Part shown: one piece after another, positions 26,189 to 35,325 of the stretch | Layout of the letters: each line of letters opens with the position of its first letter | Numbering within the stretch: position 1 is the first letter of the stretch | NCBI RefSeq assembly: GCF_017254915.1 | Contig: NZ_JAFKCT010000004.1 | Location: forward strand, 1-64,000 | DNA length: 64,000 bases | Reading direction: 5' to 3' | DNA from: Algoriphagus oliviformis | Lineage (GTDB): Bacteria > Bacteroidota > Bacteroidia > Cytophagales > Cyclobacteriaceae | Made by a program: the position numbers and the translations under genes | Notes under the pieces: model-generated | The model's database searches: none | Told to the model about the DNA's origin: nothing | The model's input: the letters and a program-made list of their open reading frames with translations, nothing else

Positions 26189-26839
26189 TTATGGGATGTC
26201 CATAAATTTATGTGTTTGCAGGGAAACTTTCCAATTCGGGCGGTTTTTAACGTATTCGACGATCTCTGGCGTGAATCGGGCAACCTTGCTCCACTCCGGC
26301 TGTAGGCGCAGTTCGCAGAGGGGATTGACCTGGGCGGCATGCTCCTCCGCAAAGGCAAAGTCGCTCTTGTTGAAGACGACCACTTTGAGTTCGTCAGCGT
26401 GCTTGTAGATGCTCGGATGTGGGTTTTTGAATTTCTTGGGGGAAAAGCAAACCCAGTCAAAGTCCCCCGAAAAAGGATGCGCGCCGGACGTCTCGATGTT
26501 GGTGGTGAAGCCTTTTTCCTTCAAAAGCTTGGTCAGCGGCCCCAGGTCATACATCAGCGGCTCTCCGCCAGTGATCACCACAAGCCTCCCCGGGAACTTC
26601 AGCGCTTCGTCCACGATCTGCTCGATGGAGAGCACGGGCCACTTCGCAGCCTCCCAGCTTTCCTTCACGTCACACCAGACGCAGCCCACGTCACAGCCTC
26701 CCAGCCGGATAAAATAGGCCGGATAGCCTGTAAATCTGCCTTCTCCTTGGATGGTGTAAAAAGCCTCCATGATCGGAAGCTGTTGGCCGGCGGCCACGAG
26801 TGCTTGCTTGCTTGACGCGATGAGTTCTTGAGTCTTCAT
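26189..26839 (-). CDS. queE: 7-carboxy-7-deazaguanine synthase (radical SAM)
   Basis: 216-residue radical SAM enzyme that converts 6-carboxytetrahydropterin, the QueD product, to 7-carboxy-7-deazaguanine for queuosine tRNA modification. The iron-sulfur cluster motif is GGCDVGCVWC, a CX3CX2C arrangement. QGEGRFTGYPAYFIRLGG and VVITGGEPLMY are family hallmarks. The frame is open back to 26950 through a repeat region; the ATG at 26839 (MKTQELIASS) is the sensible start. The stop is 5 bp from the PorE-like gene, so the two are probably co-transcribed despite unrelated roles. Confidence 0.93.
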   Translation of the reverse strand: MKTQELIASSKQALVAAGQQLPIMEAFYTIQGEGRFTGYPAYFIRLGGCDVGCVWCDVKESWEAAKWPVLSIEQIVDEALKFPGRLVVITGGEPLMYDLGPLTKLLKEKGFTTNIETSGAHPFSGDFDWVCFSPKKFKNPHPSIYKHADELKVVVFNKSDFAFAEEHAAQVNPLCELRLQPEWSKVARFTPEIVEYVKNRPNWKVSLQTHKFMDIP

Positions 26840-26901
26840 GAATTTTTGGTAAAGCGGGCGATTGAACCGCTGGTGAATGAGGGCACAAAAATAGTGGTAA
26901 A

Positions 26902-26966
26902 GTTGTAAAGTGGCAAGGTTGCAGGTTGGGCCACCTTGCCACTTTGGCACCTTTCCACTTTACAAC
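26902..26966. repeat. Palindromic intergenic repeat between queE and the GNAT gene
   Basis: GTTGTAAAGTGG (26902-26913) is repeated inverted at 26955-26966. A nested 13-bp perfect pair, AAAGTGGCAAGGT (26907-26919) with 26933-26945, can also form. The right arm contains the TAA stop of the GNAT gene. The word TTGTAAAGTGGCAA recurs in the second copy at 27438-27486. Confidence 0.7.
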
Positions 26967-27409
26967 TCCTTACTCATCACCACCCGATAATCCTCCACCC
27001 CACCCTTGGGCAGCACGCCGATGATCCGGAAGCCTCGGCTGAGTCCAAAGCATATCATGGCAGGAAAGCGGTTTCGGGTTTTGAAAAAGACGGATTTAAA
27101 GCCCTTTTTCCTAGCCCATGCTTCTTGATAGTCCGCCAACCCATCGGCGACGCCGTGTTTCCTAAACTCCGGCCTCACCCCGCCCATCCATGAATAAAAG
27201 GTGTCCGGCGTCTCGCTTTGATAACCGACTTTAAATCCCAACAACTCTCCGTCTCGTTCTGCTACCAAAGCCAAGTAAAGCCTATGCCTCAAGCGATCCG
27301 CATAAAAATCACCGGAAGCCCTGCCCGGAAACTCCGGGATACGGGAATGGACCCAGAGCAGCTCTTCCAGGGAGGCTTCACGAATGGTTATATTGGAAAA
27401 TTGCAACAT
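26960..27409 (-). CDS. GNAT family N-acetyltransferase
   Basis: 149-residue GNAT-fold protein. The acetyl-CoA pyrophosphate-binding loop appears as VRPEFRKHGVADGLADYQ, followed by ARKKGFKSVFFKTRNRFPAMI and a C-terminal strand (GFRIIGVLPKG), as in small-molecule or peptide acetyltransferases. The substrate is unknown. The gene is isolated: it is bracketed by two palindromic repeats, and its stop codon lies inside one of them. This suggests a small accessory gene rather than part of the queE or amidohydrolase transcript. Confidence 0.85.
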   Translation of the reverse strand: MLQFSNITIREASLEELLWVHSRIPEFPGRASGDFYADRLRHRLYLALVAERDGELLGFKVGYQSETPDTFYSWMGGVRPEFRKHGVADGLADYQEAWARKKGFKSVFFKTRNRFPAMICFGLSRGFRIIGVLPKGGVEDYRVVMSKEL

Positions 27410-27437
27410 TGGAAATAGCAGGTTGGAATGTGGTAAA

Positions 27438-27486
27438 GTGGCAAAGTTGTAAAGTTAGGGTTCTCCCAACCTTACAACTTTCCCAC
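27438..27486. repeat. Second palindromic repeat, between the GNAT gene and the amidohydrolase
   Basis: The arms 27438-27460 and 27465-27486 pair with a perfect 10-bp core (AAAGTTGTAA with TTACAACTTT), a 4-nt TTCT loop and a few mismatches. Same sequence family as the repeat at 26902-26966. Confidence 0.65.
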
Positions 27487-27503
27487 CTTGCAACTTTTCA
27501 GCG

Positions 27504-29090
27504 CTATTTCTTCACCGTCGGATACGTCACGCCCAGCTGCTCCAAATACGTATCGTATTTCGTCTCGTCATAATAGTATTTTTCCAACTCGGGACGGAAA
27601 CGCTTCATGATGTCGGTATTGATATAGATCGGCGCAGGATCCTCCGCCGTGATCATCGGCTTGTAGGTTTCCTCTTTGGTCTGGACATTTTTGAAATAGT
27701 CCCAAGCCTGATCCACCAGCTCCGGCTTCAGCAGAAGATCCAGAATCGTCATCGCCTCGGCTTTGGCACCAGCCGTCACGCCCTTGTGGGCGATCGGCGT
27801 CGCCATCGCGATGGCATTGCTCCAGTGGTGGCCAGGCAGACCGGGAATGTTCGATGGAAAGCGCAGCGTCACCGTCGGCACCACCCAAGACACGTCCCCG
27901 ATATCATCCGAACCTCCAGAGATCGGCTCCTTCACCGGCAAACCCAAGGTATCGAGCTTGGTTGGCAAGCCTTCTTCTTTTGACCCTTGCTCCTTCTGGG
28001 CGGCTTTTGCCAAAGTTTGGTCGTTCTCATCCCAGGTCGGCAAGCCGACTTTGAGGATGTTTTGGTACATGGTTTCGGCGATGGTCTTATTGAAGTGGCG
28101 GGGCCAAGCGGTGCCGACGATCTTCGATGTCATCGTCGTGCCGGTCATCAGCGCCGCGCCTTTGGCGATGTCATTGGCCTGGGCGTACATTTCCATGATG
28201 CCATCGTACTTCACGTCGCGGAAATAGTACCAGATCGAGGCTTGGGAAGGCACCACATTCGGCTGGTCGCCGCCATCCGTGATCACCGAGTGCGAACGCT
28301 TCAGCGGATGGAGGTGCTCCCGCTTGTAGTTCCAACCGATGTTCATCAGCTCTACGGCGTCGGCGGCACTTTTCCCCCTCCAGGGAGCGCCTGCGGCATG
28401 GGCCGCATCGCCGGCAAAGGTGTATTCCACGGAGATCAGGCCGGTACCGGAAGCCTGCCCATAGCTCACTCCAAGATTATTGGCTACGTGGGTGAAGATG
28501 CAGATGTCCACGCCCTCAAACTTGCCGTCGCGGACAAACCATGCCTTGGCAGCGACCAACTCCTCGGCGATCCCCGGCCAGAGGATGAGCGTGCCGCCGA
28601 TGTTTTCGCGCTCCATGATCTGCTTCACTGCCAGCGCCGCGGTGATATTCAGCGGGATGCCGGCATTGTGTCCTTCCCCGTGGCCAGGCGCACCTTCCAC
28701 GATGGGTTTGTGGTAGGACACCCCGGGGTATTGGGAGGCTTTCGGGATGTTGTCCACGTCAGAGCCCAGCGCGATGACCGGCCCATCCCCGTTACTCCAG
28801 GTCGCAAACCAAGCCGTGGGGATGCCCGAAATGCCGTTCTCGATTTTGAATCCATTTTCCTCCAAAATACCCGTCAGGTACTTGGACGACTCGACCTCCT
28901 GAAAACCCAGCTCCGCAAAGCTGAAAATCTTGTCCACCATCACCTGGCTTTGCTTGTGGTTGGCCTGCACGATCTGGGCGGCTTCGGTCTTGAGGGCCTC
29001 GATCTGCTTGGCGGAGTATTTTTTCTGGGGAAAAGCGGAGAGGCAAATGCCCCCAGCCAATGCCGCTGTCAATAGTAAATTCTTTCTCAT
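27504..29090 (-). CDS. Exported M20-family amidohydrolase (AbgB-like)
   Basis: 528-residue metallopeptidase of the M20D/amidohydrolase group, closest in layout to p-aminobenzoyl-glutamate hydrolase subunit B. A hydrophobic N-terminus ending near FPQK suggests export. Candidate metal-site segments are GHGEGHNAG, IAEELVAAK (catalytic Glu) and GLPGHHWSN. The dimerisation domain lies in the middle (EYTFAGDAAHAAGAPWRGKSA region). It probably hydrolyses N-acyl amino acids or amidated glutamates; the substrate is not evident. A palindromic repeat separates it from the GNAT gene on one side, and leuS diverges from it on the other. Confidence 0.88.
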   Translation of the reverse strand: MRKNLLLTAALAGGICLSAFPQKKYSAKQIEALKTEAAQIVQANHKQSQVMVDKIFSFAELGFQEVESSKYLTGILEENGFKIENGISGIPTAWFATWSNGDGPVIALGSDVDNIPKASQYPGVSYHKPIVEGAPGHGEGHNAGIPLNITAALAVKQIMERENIGGTLILWPGIAEELVAAKAWFVRDGKFEGVDICIFTHVANNLGVSYGQASGTGLISVEYTFAGDAAHAAGAPWRGKSAADAVELMNIGWNYKREHLHPLKRSHSVITDGGDQPNVVPSQASIWYYFRDVKYDGIMEMYAQANDIAKGAALMTGTTMTSKIVGTAWPRHFNKTIAETMYQNILKVGLPTWDENDQTLAKAAQKEQGSKEEGLPTKLDTLGLPVKEPISGGSDDIGDVSWVVPTVTLRFPSNIPGLPGHHWSNAIAMATPIAHKGVTAGAKAEAMTILDLLLKPELVDQAWDYFKNVQTKEETYKPMITAEDPAPIYINTDIMKRFRPELEKYYYDETKYDTYLEQLGVTYPTVKK

Positions 29091-29190
29091 AAGGTCGATT
29101 GGTTAGGTTTTGGAAAATACAAAAAAGCCCTAAGTCGCTGATACAAAAATGATCAAAGGCAAAATCGGAACGATGAGAGGAATTGGAAAT

Positions 29191-29225
29191 TTGACTACCA
29201 AAGCCGCCTGATTTTTCTATTTTTG
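29191..29225 (+). promoter_or_regulatory. Candidate Bacteroidota-type promoter of leuS
   Basis: TTG at 29191-29193 and TATTTTTG at 29218-29225 fit the -33 and -7 consensus, with a somewhat long 24-nt spacer. The -7 element ends 36 bp before the leuS ATG at 29262. Confidence 0.5.
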
Positions 29226-29261
29226 CAGGCATTCAGTATAAAAACCAAGAATATTTCAATC

Positions 29262-32036
29262 ATGGCGGATTACAACTTCCGGGAAATCGAGCAGAAATGG
29301 CAAAGCTATTGGAAAGAAAAGGGCACTTTCAAAGCAGAAGTCGACCCCAATCGACCTAAATTCTACTCCCTGGACATGTTCCCCTACCCCTCTGGAGCCG
29401 GTCTCCACGTGGGACACCCGCTGGGCTACATCGCCTCGGACATCGTGAGCCGATTCAAGGCGCTGAAGGGCTTCAATGTCCTCCACCCCATGGGCTACGA
29501 TTCCTTTGGACTTCCCGCGGAGCAATACGCCATACAGACCGGACAGCATCCGGCCATCACGACTGAGCAAAACATCACCCGCTACACCGAGCAGCTGAAA
29601 AACATCGGCTTTGCCTTTGATTGGGATCGCGAAGTGCGGACTTCTGATCCTGCTTACTATAAATGGACGCAGTGGATCTTCATGCAGCTCTTCAAGAGCT
29701 ACTACGATCTGGACGCCAACAAGGCGCTTTCGATAGACTCCCTGATCGAGCGCTTTGAGACTTTGGGAAACAAAAGCGTAAAAGCCGTTTCCGACGAAGA
29801 CACCCCGGTATTTACCGCCGAGGAGTGGAAGGCTTTTTCCGAAAAGGAAAAGCAGGAAATACTTCTCAAGTACCGCCTGACCTTCCTGGCTGAGACCACC
29901 GTCAACTGGTGCGCGGCCTTGGGCACCGTCCTTTCCAACGACGAAGTAAAAGACGGCTTCTCCGAAAGAGGCGGGCATCCTGTCGAGCGCAAGAAAATGA
30001 TGCAGTGGTCCATGCGGATCACCGCCTATGCCGACCGCCTGCTCCAAGGACTCGAACGAGTCGACTGGGCAGAGCCGATCAAGGAAATGCAGCGCAACTG
30101 GATTGGCAAGTCCATCGGTGCAGACGTCGTTTTTCAGGTAAAGGATTCCGACAAGAAAATCAAAGTTTTCACCACCCGAGTGGACACGATCTACGGGGTG
30201 ACTTACCTGGCCTTGGCACCGGAATCCGATCTGGCCGCCAGCCTGATCACCGAAGACCAGCGCGCCACGGCCGAAGCCTACATCGAAGTGGCCAAAAACC
30301 GCTCCGAGCGCGAGCGCATGAGCGATGTCAAGACCATCTCCGGAGCCTTCACCGGCTCCTATGCGATCAATCCGTTTAACGGCGAAGAAATCCAAATCTG
30401 GGTAGCCGACTACGTGTTGGCGGGCTACGGTACCGGCGCGGTGATGGCCGTACCGGCGCACGACGAGCGCGATTACAACTTTGCGAAGCACTTCGGCCTG
30501 GAAATCCGCCAAGTCATCGAAGGATCGATGGAAAACGGTTCCTTCCCGGGAAAAGGCGGATTTATCATCAACTCCGGCTTTATCTCTAATATGTACATGA
30601 AGGAAGCGATGGCCAAGGCCATTGCCTTTCTGGAGGAAAAAGGAATCGGAAAAGGCAAGATCCAGTACCGTATGCGCGACGCGATTTTTACCCGCCAGCG
30701 CTACTGGGGCGAGCCACTGCCGGTTTATTTTAAGGACGGATTGCCCTACCTGGTGGAGGAAAAAGACTTGCCTTTGGTATTGCCAGAGGTGGACAAATAC
30801 CTACCAACCGAGGATGGCGAGCCACCACTCGGTCGGGCAAAAGACTGGACGTACAAAACCGCCGAAGGGGAATTTCCGCTGGAAATGTCCACCATGCCGG
30901 GCTGGGCAGGGTCGAGCTGGTACTTCTTCCGCTACATGGATCCGAACAACGATACTGCTTTTGCCGACAAAATAAAAACCGACTACTGGGGCGCGGTGGA
31001 CCTCTACATCGGAGGATCCGAGCATGCGACAGGCCACCTGCTTTATTCCCGATTCTGGACCAAGTTCCTCCACGACATCGGTGCGGTACACATCGACGAG
31101 CCTTTCCAGAAGATGATCAACCAAGGCATGATCCAAGGTCGATCCAACTTTGTGTATCGGGTAAAAGGCACCAACCAGTTTGTGAGCCACGGACTGAAAG
31201 ACCAATACGATTCCTTCGCGATGCACGTGGACGTCAACATCGTCCACAACGACCAGCTCAATCTGGACAAATTCAAGGCTTGGAGACCTGACTTGGCCGA
31301 TGCGGAATTTATCCTCGAAGACGGCAAATACATCTGCGGCTCTGAGGTGGAAAAAATGTCCAAGTCCAAGTACAACGTCGTCAACCCGGACGACATCATC
31401 GAGCGATACGGAGCCGACACGCTGCGACTCTACGAAATGTTCCTCGGGCCTTTGGAGCAGTTTAAGCCTTGGAACACCAATGGCATCGACGGCGTGTACA
31501 AGTTCCTCCGAAAGCTCTGGAACCTGTACCACAACTCCGCTGGGGACTTCCAAGTCTCCAACGCGCCTGCTACCAAAGAAGAGCTGAAAGCCCTGCACAA
31601 AGCCATCAAGAAGATGGAAGAGGACATGGCCAACCACTCTTTCAACACCTCCGTGTCCAGCTTTATGATCTGCGTGAACGAGCTCACGGCGCTTAAGTGC
31701 AACAAGCGAGAGATTCTGGAACCGATGGCCATCTTGGTTTCCCCGTATGCGCCGCATATCGCCGAGGAGCTTTGGTCGCTTTTGGGCCATTCCGAGTCCA
31801 TCACCAAAGCGACCTTCCCGGAATTCGACGAGAAGCATTTGGTAGAAAGCGCCTTTGAATACCCCGTCATGATCAATGGCAAGATGCGCGCTAAGCTGAA
31901 TCTTTCCCTTTCCCTCACCGTGCAGGAGATCGAAAAAGCTGCCCTAGCCGACGAAGCCGTCCAAAAGTGGCTTGAGGGAAAGGCTCCGAAAAAGGTCATC
32001 ATCGTACCGGGCAAAATCGTCAATCTGGTGGTGTAA
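29262..32036 (+). CDS. leuS: Leucyl-tRNA synthetase
   Basis: 924-residue class Ia synthetase that charges tRNA-Leu; the window also carries one tRNA-Leu gene. The HIGH-type motif is in the [16 protein letters not shown] segment and the KMSKS loop is intact (KMSKSKYN). Between them lies the CP1 editing domain ([35 protein letters not shown]). A C-terminal anticodon-binding helical domain and a short tail ([17 protein letters not shown]) follow. The ATG at 29262 ([14 protein letters not shown]) is chosen because the upstream 13-codon extension lies over the promoter. A hairpin terminator follows. Confidence 0.97.
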   Translation: MADYNFREIEQKWQSYWKEKGTFKAEVDPNRPKFYSLDMFPYPSGAGLHVGHPLGYIASDIVSRFKALKGFNVLHPMGYDSFGLPAEQYAIQTGQHPAITTEQNITRYTEQLKNIGFAFDWDREVRTSDPAYYKWTQWIFMQLFKSYYDLDANKALSIDSLIERFETLGNKSVKAVSDEDTPVFTAEEWKAFSEKEKQEILLKYRLTFLAETTVNWCAALGTVLSNDEVKDGFSERGGHPVERKKMMQWSMRITAYADRLLQGLERVDWAEPIKEMQRNWIGKSIGADVVFQVKDSDKKIKVFTTRVDTIYGVTYLALAPESDLAASLITEDQRATAEAYIEVAKNRSERERMSDVKTISGAFTGSYAINPFNGEEIQIWVADYVLAGYGTGAVMAVPAHDERDYNFAKHFGLEIRQVIEGSMENGSFPGKGGFIINSGFISNMYMKEAMAKAIAFLEEKGIGKGKIQYRMRDAIFTRQRYWGEPLPVYFKDGLPYLVEEKDLPLVLPEVDKYLPTEDGEPPLGRAKDWTYKTAEGEFPLEMSTMPGWAGSSWYFFRYMDPNNDTAFADKIKTDYWGAVDLYIGGSEHATGHLLYSRFWTKFLHDIGAVHIDEPFQKMINQGMIQGRSNFVYRVKGTNQFVSHGLKDQYDSFAMHVDVNIVHNDQLNLDKFKAWRPDLADAEFILEDGKYICGSEVEKMSKSKYNVVNPDDIIERYGADTLRLYEMFLGPLEQFKPWNTNGIDGVYKFLRKLWNLYHNSAGDFQVSNAPATKEELKALHKAIKKMEEDMANHSFNTSVSSFMICVNELTALKCNKREILEPMAILVSPYAPHIAEELWSLLGHSESITKATFPEFDEKHLVESAFEYPVMINGKMRAKLNLSLSLTVQEIEKAALADEAVQKWLEGKAPKKVIIVPGKIVNLVV

Positions 32037-32053
32037 CTTCCATTAAACTTCCT

Positions 32054-32090
32054 GAAAAAGGCTCTTTCCAAACGGATCGGGCCTTTTTCC
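32054..32090 (+). terminator. Probable terminator after leuS
   Basis: AAAAAGGC pairs with GCCTTTTT across an 18-nt loop, 18 bp after the leuS stop. The loop is long and the T-run short, so confidence is moderate. Confidence 0.55.
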
Positions 32091-32120
32091 GTTTTAGCGA
32101 ATACAAGCTATATTTGGTAG

Positions 32121-32429
32121 GTGAACCTGGTCAAAGACCATATCGAAACAATCGGGCAGCTGTGCAAAAAGCACCACGTAGAAAAACTCTATGTCTTTGG
32201 CTCTGTGCTCACGCCCTCCTTCACCGATTCCAGCGACGTGGATTTTTTGGTAGAGTTCGAAGACAAAAAAATCGAGAGGTTTGTAAGCAATTTTTTCAGC
32301 TTGAAGGCTAATCTTGAATCACTTCTGGGAAGAGAAGTTGACTTGGTCGAATCGGATGCTATCAGCAATCCTTACTTTAAGGAAGAACTGGAGGAAACAA
32401 AACTGCTACTTTATGAATCGGAAGATTAA
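32121..32429 (+). CDS. MntA-like nucleotidyltransferase antitoxin
   Basis: 102-residue minimal nucleotidyltransferase with an exact GSX10DXD motif (G27-S28 to D39-V-D41; FGSVLTPSFTDSSDVDFLVE). MntA antitoxins of this type AMPylate their HEPN partner to neutralise it. The start is GTG at 32121, and no ATG is available nearby. The HEPN gene starts 17 bp before this gene's stop. The pair is a textbook MntA/HepT arrangement; the AMPylating activity is inferred from the family. Confidence 0.88.
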   Translation: MNLVKDHIETIGQLCKKHHVEKLYVFGSVLTPSFTDSSDVDFLVEFEDKKIERFVSNFFSLKANLESLLGREVDLVESDAISNPYFKEELEETKLLLYESED

Positions 32430-32754
32430 GAAGTATCTTTTCGACATCCTCACTTGTATCCAAGAAATCGAAAGCTTTATTGAAGGAAGAGAAATCAGCA
32501 CGGACACCCTTAGGTCAGACCGAAAGACTCTAAGAGCCATAGAACGTGACCTTGAAATCATTGGTGAGGCCATGAAACGAATCCTTAGACTTGATCCCGA
32601 AATACAAATATCTGACACATCAGAGATCATAGGAGCGAGAAACTATATTGCCCACGAGTATGAGTCAGTCTCCTTGTCCATTCTGTCCAGAACGCTGACT
32701 GATCATATTCCCCTTTTAAAAAAGGAAGTAACACTACTTCTTGCGGAAAAATGA
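32413..32754 (+). CDS. HepT-like HEPN toxin (DUF86)
   Basis: 113-residue all-helical HEPN protein with the catalytic RX4HXY motif intact (R76-NYIA-H81-E-Y83). HepT toxins are RNases kept inactive when MntA adenylylates the Tyr of this motif. The ATG at 32413 is preferred over the open frame from 32314; it gives the usual 17-bp overlap with the antitoxin gene. The stop overlaps the ATG of the following glycosyltransferase by 4 bp (ATGA), so three genes are translationally linked. Confidence 0.88.
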   Translation: MNRKIKKYLFDILTCIQEIESFIEGREISTDTLRSDRKTLRAIERDLEIIGEAMKRILRLDPEIQISDTSEIIGARNYIAHEYESVSLSILSRTLTDHIPLLKKEVTLLLAEK

Positions 32755-33788
32755 TCATCTATACTTTCCCTATTCGTACTGCCTTTATAGACCGCGACTT
32801 GGAAATGATCAGCCCAAAGGCCAAAATCCGACCGCTGGTCTTTACCAATCAGCCTGCCAAGCTCCCCTTCTATTTCATCCTCCAGTTTTTCCAACTCCTC
32901 TGGCTCTTGCCGAAAACGGACCAATACCTCTGTTTCTTCGGGGGATACCACGCTGTTCTTCCAGTGTGGTTTGGAAGGGCCTTCGGCAAAAGGTGCACGA
33001 TCCAGGCTGGGGGGATGGACTGCATGAACATGCCGGAGATTGGCTACGGCAATTTTCGGAAAAAGTGGCTTCGAAAAGCGACTGTCTATTCTTTCAAAAA
33101 TTGTAGTCTCATCCTCCCGGTTGCCGAGGCCTTGCTCAAGCAAGACTATCGCTACGATCCCAAAATCAATCCAAAGCAGGGCCTGCAAAACCTCATTCCC
33201 GACCTGACTACCCCTACGCAGGTCGTACCTAATGGCTTTGACACCTCCTTCTGGAAGAATCTCGGCAAAGCAAGAACCCCATTAAGCTTTGTCTCGGTCG
33301 CCACCGGAACGTCCAATGCATCCCGCGCACAGGTCAAGGGCTACGACCTGATCGAGCAGCTGGCCCAAGCCCACCCGGACTGGACCTTCACCCTGATCGG
33401 CGACGCCAACTATTCCTCTCCCGAGGCCAATGTCCGTATTCTTGGCAAAGTGGACGCTGCCCAGCTGAGAGACCAGTACAATCGGCACCAATTCTACCTT
33501 CAACTCTCCGCGTCTGAGGGCTTCCCAAATGCTCTAGGCGAAGCCATGGCCTGCGGCTGCATTCCCATCGGATCTGCGGTCGGCGCCATTCCCGAAATCA
33601 TCGGTGCATGCGGCTTGATACTCGAAACAAAGGACTCGGCCTTGCTAGACCTAAAAGTCGTCGAACTGCTTTCCGAGGACCTTCAGCAGCTCTCTTCGCT
33701 GGCATCCCTAAGAATCGGCTACCAGTTTAGCTTTCAGCGCCGACAAAACCTGCTTTTTTCAAACCTCGGCCTACTCCAAGAGAAATAA
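32751..33788 (+). CDS. Group 1 glycosyltransferase (GT4-like)
   Basis: 345-residue GT-B enzyme. The C-terminal nucleotide-sugar domain has the characteristic Ex7E-type block (SASEGFPNALGEAMACGCIP, followed by SAVGAIPEIIG), preceded by FTLIGDANY and VQVVPNGFD-like segments. No signal or clear transmembrane segment is visible, so it should be cytosolic or peripheral, adding a sugar to a surface polysaccharide, lipid or small acceptor. It is unusual in following HepT with a 4-bp overlap; no other polysaccharide genes lie nearby. The acceptor is unknown. Confidence 0.88.
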   Translation: MIIYTFPIRTAFIDRDLEMISPKAKIRPLVFTNQPAKLPFYFILQFFQLLWLLPKTDQYLCFFGGYHAVLPVWFGRAFGKRCTIQAGGMDCMNMPEIGYGNFRKKWLRKATVYSFKNCSLILPVAEALLKQDYRYDPKINPKQGLQNLIPDLTTPTQVVPNGFDTSFWKNLGKARTPLSFVSVATGTSNASRAQVKGYDLIEQLAQAHPDWTFTLIGDANYSSPEANVRILGKVDAAQLRDQYNRHQFYLQLSASEGFPNALGEAMACGCIPIGSAVGAIPEIIGACGLILETKDSALLDLKVVELLSEDLQQLSSLASLRIGYQFSFQRRQNLLFSNLGLLQEK

Positions 33789-34231
33789 AACCACAACGCC
33801 TGGGAGCTGCGCCGTGAGAATCACCCGGCTTGTCCCTCCACCAACCCCAGTTTCCTTGCGTGAATCTCCAGTTTCCAAATTTTCGAAAAGGAATAACGCT
33901 TTTTTGGGTCAAAATCAGAATCTTCTAAATCACAAGGTTTTACAAATCCAAAAACCAGTTCCCTCCATTTCCACAAAAAAAAGCTCAAATACACCTCTTT
34001 TTTAAACCGGTTTTTTGATAGTTGACAAAAATCAAAATCAAACAGACATAAAAAAAGGGAGCCTTTTAAAAAACAGGCTCCCGGTTAGGGTTTATTGTTA
34101 ATGGATTAAAACCATATAAACTTTGGCAATAGGCTGGGTTGAGCTACTCTTTAGTATGCAAAAGTTTCTTAAACCTAATTAAAACACTTAAAACTTCAAA
34201 ATTTCCGTAAAAAGTTTTCAGATATTTTTTG
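33789..34231. other. 443-bp intergenic region without a gene
   Basis: Lies between the convergent glycosyltransferase and AraC genes. The first 120 bp are of ordinary GC content; the rest is AT-rich. The only structure I see is the hairpin at 34048-34082. No convincing ORF, tRNA or promoter was found. Confidence 0.6.
34048..34082 (-). terminator. Rho-independent terminator, probably of the AraC gene
   Basis: GGGAGCC (34057-34063) pairs with GGCTCCC (34076-34082); the stem extends weakly into the loop. On the minus strand a run of seven or more T follows. It lies about 150 bp beyond the AraC stop. Confidence 0.65.
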
Positions 34232-35164
34232 TTACGCGTTTGTTACCTTTTTAAAACCATTGGGGGTAACGCCAAATTCCTGCTTGAAAGCGCGGATAAA
34301 ATAGGTAACACTGTTGAAGCCCGCCATCAGTCCGACCTCCTGGATCTGAAAGCCTCCGATGAGCAGGTATTTGCGGGCCAGCTTCAGGCGTTCTTTCAGC
34401 ACATAGTCCATGGGGGTCATTCCAAGTTCGTTTTTGAAGGTGCGGACAAAATGCGCCTTGCTCATGCAGGCCTCGGATGCCAGGCGGTTGAGGGTGATGT
34501 TTTCGCGGATGTTGTTTTTCACATACTCCGCCACGTGGGCCAGCCGATTTCCCGACGCCAGTTGGCGGTAGGTATTCTCCAGCATCTCTCTAGCCTGGGT
34601 TTGGCTGAGCCGGATCAGCAGTTCCTTCAAGGCCAAGGAAGCAATCAGATCCTTTTCCCTGGACCGCTCCTTGACTCCGATCCGGATGAAGCGGTTGATG
34701 ATCTCCGTCAAATCCTGGGAATTCGAAAGATGAAAATAGTTTAGGTTTAGCCCCCAGCCCTGCTCAAGGAGGCGCTCGGAAAACCGCTCGTTGAGCATAT
34801 TGAAGGTATTTTCTATCATTTCCTTGGAAATGGACAGGGCGATGCACTGGGTGGGATTGTCCCACTGGGCCTCGGGAAAGTCGATGTTCATCACCTCACC
34901 GGGAGGAACGATCACGGACTCTCCGGGCACGTACTCGAAGCCCGGCTTGTCAAAAAGGTGCATGACCTTTTTCCCTCTGAGCATGGTCGTCAGCACCAGA
35001 TCGCCAAACACCAAGTTCACGTTGTCCGCCTGCTGGTGGGTCTCAAAGATGTTCAGTTCGCAATTGTCCAGGGTATAGGTCGTGCGGTTTTCGACCAGCG
35101 TTTTCAGGTCTCTGGGGTTTCTCCAGGGCACGCCTGAGATGAAGTCATTTTGGGCCATAGTCAT
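34232..35164 (-). CDS. AraC-family transcriptional regulator
   Basis: About 310 residues. The C-terminal ~100 residues form the two helix-turn-helix AraC domain (ITLNRLASEACMSKAHFVRTF, and IQEVGLMAGFNSVTYFIRAF). The N-terminal half is a cupin-like ligand region (PGESVIVPPGEVMNIDFPE). It is divergent from the aldehyde dehydrogenase gene, 161 bp away, so it most likely controls that gene in response to an alcohol, aldehyde or related inducer. Start choice is uncertain: ATG codons at 35164 and 35158 are both plausible, and the frame extends to 35191. Confidence 0.9.
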   Translation of the reverse strand: MTMAQNDFISGVPWRNPRDLKTLVENRTTYTLDNCELNIFETHQQADNVNLVFGDLVLTTMLRGKKVMHLFDKPGFEYVPGESVIVPPGEVMNIDFPEAQWDNPTQCIALSISKEMIENTFNMLNERFSERLLEQGWGLNLNYFHLSNSQDLTEIINRFIRIGVKERSREKDLIASLALKELLIRLSQTQAREMLENTYRQLASGNRLAHVAEYVKNNIRENITLNRLASEACMSKAHFVRTFKNELGMTPMDYVLKERLKLARKYLLIGGFQIQEVGLMAGFNSVTYFIRAFKQEFGVTPNGFKKVTNA

Positions 35165-35325
35165 CCTAATATACTGAATACAAGCCTGCAAGTTTGTTCC
35201 CTTTGCTTTTTTTCACGAATCAGGCCAAGCCAAACCGCAACACAAGTGGATCAAATGAGCCTACTGTGCAATTTTTCAAAATTATAATGGGACAACTTTG
35301 ACTCATACCAAAATAACCAGAAACC

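Noticed and set aside
29256..30512. 418-codon minus-strand ORF opposite leuS
   Set aside because: Antisense shadow; leuS motifs are intact on the plus strand.
33789..34231. Small ORF in the spacer between glycosyltransferase and AraC genes
   Set aside because: Short frames (about 60 codons) without a recognisable motif or start signal.
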